A DNA stretch of 9,945 nucleotides from assembly GCA_023435435.1 (NCBI GenBank), contig JAEYRW010000027.1, positions 1 through 9,945 of the forward strand, read 5' to 3'. The translations under genes and the position numbers were made by a program. Numbering within the stretch: the stretch's first letter is position 1; each line of letters starts with the position of its first letter. Positions 5,350-9,945 of this stretch are shown here, in pieces. Source of the stretch: Bacillota bacterium. GTDB taxonomy: Bacteria; Bacillota; Clostridia; Christensenellales; Aristaeellaceae. The notes under the pieces are model-generated. The model was not told the DNA's origin and made no database searches. It was given only the letters and a program-made list of their open reading frames with translations.

Positions 5350-6539
5350 TGCGCGTCGCGGTCATCGGCGGCGGTGCCTCCGGCCTCATGGCCGCGTGCG
5401 TCCTTTCCCGGGCGGGCGCGGACGTGACGGTGCTTGAGCGCCAGCCCCGCGTGGGCAAAAAGCTGTTGGCCACGGGAAACGGCCGCTGCAACCTGACCAA
5501 CATTCACGCGTCAAAGGAGAACTACCACGGCGCGCAGGCGGTTGCGGCGGGCATCCTCGCGGCGTTCCCACCCGCGCGCGTGCTGGCGGAATTTGAGACG
5601 CTGGGCGTGCCCGCACGGATCGATTCCGAGGGCCGCGCTTATCCCATGAGCAACATGGCGGCCTCGGTGCTCGACAACCTCCGGCTGGCGCTTTCGGAGT
5701 CGGGCGGAGTCGAGCGGACGGATTTCGACGCGGTGAGGATCGAGCGCGGCTTCCGCGTGCGCGCCAAAGCCGGCGCGGCGCTTGCCTGCGACCGGGTACT
5801 CATCGCAACCGGCGGGCCGGCTGCCCCCAACCTCGGCGGCACGCGCGGCGGCCATGCGCTCCTTGCGGGGCTGGGGCACCGCGTCACGAAGCTCATGCCC
5901 GCCATTACCCCCATCCGGACGGAGCTTCAGCCGCTCAAGGGCCTCAAGGGCCAGCGCGCGCGCTGCCGGGTGACGCTTCTCGACGGGCCAAAGACCGTTC
6001 AGGACGAAGCGGGGGAGATTCTGTTCACGGAAACGGGCGTCTCCGGCATCTGTGTCCTACAGCTTGCCCGGAGGTCGCAGGAGCTTTCGGACGCGCGGCT
6101 TTGCGTGGATTTCGCGCCGGAGGCGGAGGACGGTCTTCTTGAAAGGCGCGCGGAAGCGCTCCCGAACCGCAGACTCGAGGATTTTTTGAACGGGCTTTTG
6201 CCCCGCCGGATTGGCTGGGCGGTGATCCGGGCCGCCGGGATCGGCGATCCCGGGCGGGCGGCGTCGTCGCTTGCCCGGGCGGAGCTCGCGGCCCTGGGAC
6301 GTGCGCTGCGCGCGTTTCCCCTGCGGGTGACGGGCGTCATGGGCTTCGAGGCCGCGCAGGTGACGGCGGGCGGCGCCGACATGGACGAATTCGAGCCGGC
6401 GACGCTGGAATCGAGGCGCGTCCCGGGGCTGTTCGTCGCGGGCGAGGTGTGCGACGTGGACGGTGACTGCGGCGGCTACAACCTCCAATGGGCGTGGTCG
6501 TCGGCGCTGGCGGCGGCGCGGGGTATTCTTGGGCGGTGA
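5349..6539 (+). CDS. HI0933/YhiN/BaiN-family FAD-dependent oxidoreductase
   Basis: This 396-residue cytoplasmic flavoprotein belongs to the HI0933-like family (E. coli YhiN, B. subtilis YtfP). Some databases label the family BaiN (3-dehydro-bile-acid reductase) or aminoacetone oxidase. The FAD-binding Rossmann motif is at the N-terminus: GGGASG (7-12) in a beta-alpha-beta unit ending at Glu30. Next comes the family hallmark GKKLLATGNGRCNLTN (36-51). An ATGG motif lies mid-protein, and the C-terminal signature contains GEVCDVDGDCGGYNLQWAW (365-383). Length is normal for the family. The start was chosen because ATG 5349 begins exactly at the Rossmann strand (MRVAVIGGG) and overlaps the helD stop by one base. 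The same frame is open about 890 bp further upstream, but only as a shadow of helD. The substrate is unknown, and the bile-acid label should not be taken literally without activity data. Confidence 0.93.
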   Translation: MRVAVIGGGASGLMAACVLSRAGADVTVLERQPRVGKKLLATGNGRCNLTNIHASKENYHGAQAVAAGILAAFPPARVLAEFETLGVPARIDSEGRAYPMSNMAASVLDNLRLALSESGGVERTDFDAVRIERGFRVRAKAGAALACDRVLIATGGPAAPNLGGTRGGHALLAGLGHRVTKLMPAITPIRTELQPLKGLKGQRARCRVTLLDGPKTVQDEAGEILFTETGVSGICVLQLARRSQELSDARLCVDFAPEAEDGLLERRAEALPNRRLEDFLNGLLPRRIGWAVIRAAGIGDPGRAASSLARAELAALGRALRAFPLRVTGVMGFEAAQVTAGGADMDEFEPATLESRRVPGLFVAGEVCDVDGDCGGYNLQWAWSSALAAARGILGR

Positions 6540-6585
6540 GCGCGAAGAGAACGGGACGATTTGCGGCGGCACGGGGTTTTCAGGT

Positions 6586-6603
6586 GATTTGAGTTTTCAA
6601 ATC
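6586..6603 (+). other. AT-rich hairpin before the GNAT gene
   Basis: A perfect 7-bp stem pairs GATTTGA (6586-6592) with TCAAATC (6597-6603) around GTTT. It sits in the only real gap of the five-gene unit (6540-6614). It ends one base before the purine-rich AAAGGGG (6605-6611) that may serve as ribosome binding site. It is too AT-rich and lacks the T-run of a terminator. It could be an RNA processing or stability element, or chance. I see no promoter in this gap. Confidence 0.4.
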
Positions 6604-6614
6604 GAAAGGGGCAG

Positions 6615-7322
6615 ATGCCGCGCGCGGGCGAGCCTGGCGGCGGCGACCATATGGACGGCGTCCATTTCCGACGATTCGAGGCGCGCGATATCGCGCGCGT
6701 CAGGGACATGTTTTCGGAGGCGTTCAAGCTCGGGACTTATTCGGACAAACCCTTTGTCATGCGTCATCTGCTCGATCACTATCTGTGCGCGTACCTCGGC
6801 GGGGCGACCTATTCGGTGGTCGCGGAGGAGGACGGGCGCACCCTCGGTTTTCTTCTGGGGGCCTCGCGCTTCGACGAGCGGATCGGCTACCGGCTGATGG
6901 AGCTCTACCATGCGTTCTTTCTGATCTTCCGGCCCGCGGGCTGGGCGTATTTCCGGGGCCGTCGGCTCATCGGGCGGGCCGACCGTTCCATGCGCCGCCA
7001 CGCGCCGCCCGCGGACTGCGAGCTCGTCCTGTTCGTGGTGGACAGACAGGCGCGCGGAAAGGGCGTGGGCCGCGAGATGCTGCGCCTGTTCCGGCGCTAC
7101 CTCGAGGAAAACGGCGCGCGCACCATGTTCCTGTTTACCGACGATTATTCCGATGTGGATTATTACCGCGCGCGGGGTTACGTCGAGGAGGGTGTCCGGC
7201 GCATCGAGTTCTCCCGGGACGATGTTGCGCGGTTTTACTTATTTTCGATCCCCGTGGGGCTCGTGGGAGGCGCGAATGCTGACGATACGGCTCAGAGAAC
7301 TGAAACTGCCGCTCGATCATGA
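6615..7322 (+). CDS. GNAT-family N-acetyltransferase
   Basis: This protein of up to 235 residues has the GNAT fold and would transfer an acetyl group from acetyl-CoA to an amine; the acceptor is unknown. Motif A is the key evidence: a strand ELVLFVVD followed by RQARGKGVGREML. Gln145, Gly148 and Gly150 there match the Q/R-x-x-G-x-G pyrophosphate loop. Motif B follows with FLFTDDYSDVDYYRARGY, where the YY-R-GY pattern is typical. The start is uncertain. ATG 6615 has AAAGGGG upstream, but only 3 nt away, and its first 12 residues look non-conserved. ATG 6651 (MDGVHFRRFEARD) fits the usual GNAT N-terminus better but has only a weak GGCGG site. The last 47 bp overlap the next gene, so the C-terminal tail after FSIPVG may not be functional. 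Confidence 0.82.
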   Translation: MPRAGEPGGGDHMDGVHFRRFEARDIARVRDMFSEAFKLGTYSDKPFVMRHLLDHYLCAYLGGATYSVVAEEDGRTLGFLLGASRFDERIGYRLMELYHAFFLIFRPAGWAYFRGRRLIGRADRSMRRHAPPADCELVLFVVDRQARGKGVGREMLRLFRRYLEENGARTMFLFTDDYSDVDYYRARGYVEEGVRRIEFSRDDVARFYLFSIPVGLVGGANADDTAQRTETAARS

Positions 7323-8865
7323 CGGGGGCGAGCTGATCCGCCGGGCGGCGCGGGCGCTCGGCCTGGGCGAAGGCGACATCCTGTCCGCGCGCGTCGTCAA
7401 AAAATCGGTGGACGCACGGGACAAGTCCGACGTGCACTTTTCCTATACCCTCGACGCGGACGTGGAAAAAACGCCTCGTGCCCTGCCCGGAAACGCGGCG
7501 TACGCGGAGCCGGAACCGGAGCGTCCGCACCCGAAAATCCGCGCGCTGGATGGGCGGCCGCTGGTGGTGGGGCTTGGCCCGGCGGGGCTGTTCGCGGCGC
7601 TGACGCTCGCGCGGATGGGGCTTTCGCCCATCGTGATCGAGCGCGGACGGCCCGTGGAGCGGCGCGCCAAGGATGTGGACGCGTTCTGGCGGACGGGAAA
7701 GCTCGATCCCGTCAGCAACGTGCAGTTCGGCGAAGGCGGCGCGGGGGCGTTTTCCGATGGAAAGCTTACCACCGGCATCAAGGATCCCCGCTGCGGGGAT
7801 GTTTTGCGCGCGCTTTACGAGGCGGGCGCGCCGGAGGAAATCCTCTACGCCGCCAAGCCCCACATCGGCACCGACCGGCTGCGCGGGGTGGTGAAGAGCC
7901 TGCGCGAAAAGATCGTCGCCTTGGGCGGCGAGGTATTTTTTGAGTGCGCGCTCACCGGGCTCCTCGTGGAAAACGGGCGCGTCGTTGGCGCGCGGCTTGA
8001 AAAGGACGGCGCGACGCGGGAAATCGACGCGGACGGCGTGATCCTCGCGGTGGGGCACAGCGCCCGGGACACGTTTCAGATGCTCGACAAGCTGGGCGTA
8101 AAAATGGCCCAAAAGCCGTTCTCCATCGGCGCGCGCATCGAGCACAGGCAAAGCCTCGTCGACGCGTCCCAGTACGGCGGGTTTGCCGGGCACAAGGCCC
8201 TCGGCGCGGCGGACTACAAGCTTTCCGCCCGCATGCCGGATGGGCGCGGGGTTTACACGTTCTGCATGTGCCCCGGCGGGTACGTGGTGGCGGCGGCGTC
8301 CGAGGCGGGCGGCGTGGTCACCAATGGCATGAGCTATCACGCCCGGGCGGGCGAAAACGCGAACGCGGCGCTGCTGGTGTCCGTGGGGCCGGGGGATTTC
8401 GGCGCGGACGATCCCCTCGCCGGGGTGCGATTCCAGCGCGCGTGGGAGGAAGCGGCGTTCCGGCTGGCCGGCGGGGACCATCGCGCCCCCGCCCAGTTGG
8501 CGGGCGATTTTCTGAAAAGTCGGCCCTCGCGGGGCGCGGGGGACGTCTCGCCCACATACAGGCCGGGTGTTACGTGGACGAATCTCGACGGCTGCCTGCC
8601 CGCGTTCGCGGTGGACGCCATGCGGCGCGCGCTGCCGGTTTTTGGAAGGAAAATACGCGGATACGACGCCTCCGACGCGGTTCTTACCGGAGTTGAGACC
8701 CGTTCGTCCTCGCCGGTGCGCATCGAGCGGGACGAAAACTGCGTCTCGTCCGTCGCCGGGCTCTATCCCTGCGGGGAGGGCGCCGGCTATGCCGGGGGCA
8801 TTCTCTCGGCGGCGGTGGACGGGATTCGGTGCGCGGAGGCTTTGGCGGAGGGGAAAGATGCCTGA
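7276..8865 (+). CDS. Uncharacterised FAD-dependent dehydrogenase (COG2509 family)
   Basis: This 529-residue flavoprotein matches the COG2509 'uncharacterised FAD-dependent dehydrogenase' family in length and layout. An N-terminal domain of about 90 residues (MLTIRLRELKLPL, later VVKKSVDARDKSDVHFSY) precedes the Rossmann motif GLGPAG (99-104), with Glu122 as the ribose-binding acid. The family hallmark NVQFGEGGAGAFSDGKLTT spans 148-166. CPGGYVVAAASE follows further on, and the end carries GLYPCGEGAGYAGGILSAA. The reaction is not known. ATG 7276 has an excellent GGGAGG site (7265-7270, 5 nt spacing) and begins the conserved N-terminal domain. An open extension upstream to 7153 is only a shadow of the GNAT gene. 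The gene overlaps the GNAT gene by 47 bp and rmuC by 8 bp. It is distinct from the HI0933-type flavoprotein two genes upstream. Confidence 0.92.
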   Translation: MLTIRLRELKLPLDHDGGELIRRAARALGLGEGDILSARVVKKSVDARDKSDVHFSYTLDADVEKTPRALPGNAAYAEPEPERPHPKIRALDGRPLVVGLGPAGLFAALTLARMGLSPIVIERGRPVERRAKDVDAFWRTGKLDPVSNVQFGEGGAGAFSDGKLTTGIKDPRCGDVLRALYEAGAPEEILYAAKPHIGTDRLRGVVKSLREKIVALGGEVFFECALTGLLVENGRVVGARLEKDGATREIDADGVILAVGHSARDTFQMLDKLGVKMAQKPFSIGARIEHRQSLVDASQYGGFAGHKALGAADYKLSARMPDGRGVYTFCMCPGGYVVAAASEAGGVVTNGMSYHARAGENANAALLVSVGPGDFGADDPLAGVRFQRAWEEAAFRLAGGDHRAPAQLAGDFLKSRPSRGAGDVSPTYRPGVTWTNLDGCLPAFAVDAMRRALPVFGRKIRGYDASDAVLTGVETRSSSPVRIERDENCVSSVAGLYPCGEGAGYAGGILSAAVDGIRCAEALAEGKDA

Positions 8866-9913
8866 TTACATCCGGGACAATTACCAGCTCATCCTCATCG
8901 GCGCGCTTTTGCTCGTCCTTTTGGCGGCGCTCATCGCCGCGTCGGCGCGCAGGCGCTTTCTCGAGCGGCAGCTTGCGCAGATGAACCGGGCGCTGGAGAT
9001 CTCGACGCGCCGGGTCGCGGAGCTTTCGGATTCCATCGAGAAGCGGCAGGACAGGCTGCGAGGCTCCCTGGACGAGCGCATGGAGGCCCTGCGGGACTCC
9101 AACGACAGGAAGCTCGACCAGCTCCGGGAGATCGTCGCCGGCAAACTCGACGCCCGGCTGGGCGAATCCTTCCGCACCGTGAACGAGCAGCTCGCGCGGG
9201 TGGACAAGGGCTTGGGCGAGATGCGCGGGCTGGCGGCGGACGTGGGCGACCTCAAAAAGATCATGACCAATGCCCGGGCACGCGGGGCATGGGGCGAAGT
9301 GCAGCTGCGCGCCCTCATGGAGGAGGTGCTCGCGCCGACCCAGTACCTCGAGAACGCGGCCGTTGAGCCCGGCGCCGCCGAGCGCGTGGAGTTTGCCATC
9401 GTCCTGCCCGACGCCACCGGGGAAACGACGCTCATTGCGGTGGACTCCAAGTTCCCCGTCGAACAGTTCTTGCGGCTCCCGGACGGCGCGGCAGCCTTTG
9501 AAAAGGCCGTGCTCGACGAGGGGAAGCGGATTTCCGGAAAGTATATCCGTCCGCCGCACACCGTTGATTACGCGGTCATGTTCCTGCCCGCGGAGAGCCT
9601 CTACGCCGAGGTTGCCCGTCGGCGCGGGCTCGTGGAGCGCCTCCAGAACGAGCTGCGCGTGCTGGTGGCCGGCCCGTCCACCTTCGCTGCGCTGCTCACC
9701 AGCCTGCGCATGGGCTTTCGCGGCGCGGCCCTCGAGCGCCGCGGCGCCGAGGTCATGGCTACCCTGCGCGGCGTGCAGGCCGAATTCACGAAATACGCTG
9801 AGGCTGTGGATCGCGCCAAACAGCGCGCCCGTCAGCTTGAGGGCGACCTGGATGGCGTGGAAACCCGCGCCCGGGCGGTGGAGCGCAGGCTCAGGGAAGT
9901 GGGCGAGGAGTGA
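8858..9913 (+). CDS. rmuC: DNA recombination protein RmuC homologue
   Basis: This 351-residue membrane-anchored protein is of the RmuC family, a nuclease-fold protein that limits inversions and recombination in E. coli. One transmembrane helix (about residues 11-30) is followed by a long coiled coil (about 31-135). Then comes the RmuC core: RGAWGEVQLRALMEEVLAP (142-160), VDSKFP (195-200), VMFLPAESLYAEV (240-252) and GPSTFAALLTSLRMGFR (272-288). A C-terminal helical segment ends TRARAVERRLREV, as in complete homologues. It is somewhat shorter than E. coli RmuC (about 475 residues), mainly in the coiled-coil and tail regions. The start is ATG 8858 with GGAGGGG (8847-8853) just upstream, overlapping the previous stop by 8 bp. 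A longer open frame from 8567 is a shadow of the flavoprotein gene. No terminator follows; the contig ends in G/C homopolymers. Confidence 0.94.
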   Translation: MPDYIRDNYQLILIGALLLVLLAALIAASARRRFLERQLAQMNRALEISTRRVAELSDSIEKRQDRLRGSLDERMEALRDSNDRKLDQLREIVAGKLDARLGESFRTVNEQLARVDKGLGEMRGLAADVGDLKKIMTNARARGAWGEVQLRALMEEVLAPTQYLENAAVEPGAAERVEFAIVLPDATGETTLIAVDSKFPVEQFLRLPDGAAAFEKAVLDEGKRISGKYIRPPHTVDYAVMFLPAESLYAEVARRRGLVERLQNELRVLVAGPSTFAALLTSLRMGFRGAALERRGAEVMATLRGVQAEFTKYAEAVDRAKQRARQLEGDLDGVETRARAVERRLREVGEE

Positions 9914-9914
9914 C

Positions 9915-9945
9915 GGGGGGGGGGCCCCCCCCCCGCCCCCGCCCC
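9915..9945. repeat. G10/C10 palindrome and C-rich end
   Basis: Directly after the rmuC stop come ten G residues (9915-9924), then ten C residues (9925-9934), then C-runs broken by single G residues. G10C10 is a perfect inverted repeat. It lacks the T-run of an intrinsic terminator. A homopolymer palindrome at the very end of the window more likely marks an assembly or sequencing limit than a biological element. Confidence 0.85.

Noticed and set aside
5349..6539. Bile-acid metabolism gene (baiN) as a functional claim
   Set aside because: No other bai genes are present and the family is broad; the label would over-interpret the homology.
7135..8481. 448-residue minus-strand frame opposite the COG2509 gene
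   Set aside because: The + strand gene has clear FAD motifs through the whole stretch; the antisense product is Arg/His/Pro-rich without domains.
8567..8857. Upstream extension of the rmuC frame
   Set aside because: It overlaps the flavoprotein's C-terminal coding region out of frame; ATG 8858 has a strong ribosome binding site and starts the transmembrane anchor.

Overview
The window looks like a whole contig from a GC-rich member of the Bacillota, most likely Clostridia. I infer this from the strong purine-rich ribosome binding sites, the HelD-type ATPase, the three-part COG4586/COG4587/COG3694 ABC exporter and the tightly packed co-directional genes. Both ends are low-complexity DNA (an octamer tandem repeat at the left, a G10/C10 palindrome at the right), which is what an assembly break looks like. 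All supported genes are on the + strand; the long minus-strand frames are GC-rich shadows.

Left end (1-296): an 8-bp tandem repeat, then about 220 bp with no convincing gene but several inverted repeats. It may be a multi-copy intergenic element.

ABC exporter unit (297-3140): a good promoter (TTGACG, 18 bp, TGG-TATAAT) precedes a 35-codon ORF with its own ribosome binding site. A clear intrinsic terminator follows, and only then come two ABC-2 permeases and their ATPase. I see no second promoter between the terminator and the first permease, so this 5' region looks like an attenuation leader. The unit ends at a strong hairpin terminator just after the ATPase gene.

HelD to RmuC unit (3147-9913): an extended -10 promoter drives a UvrD-like HelD ATPase (RNA polymerase recycling family). 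Then come a HI0933/YhiN/BaiN-type flavoprotein, a GNAT acetyltransferase, a second flavoprotein of the uncharacterised COG2509 family, and RmuC. Four of these five genes overlap a neighbour or nearly abut it, so they are probably one transcript. Their products are mostly housekeeping or poorly characterised: RNA polymerase recovery, DNA maintenance and two orphan redox enzymes. No single pathway can be read from the set.

I found no mobile element, CRISPR array, tRNA, rRNA or recognisable named riboswitch. The most unusual signals are the leader/terminator arrangement ahead of the exporter, the left-end repeat and hairpin region, and two roughly 50-bp gene overlaps.
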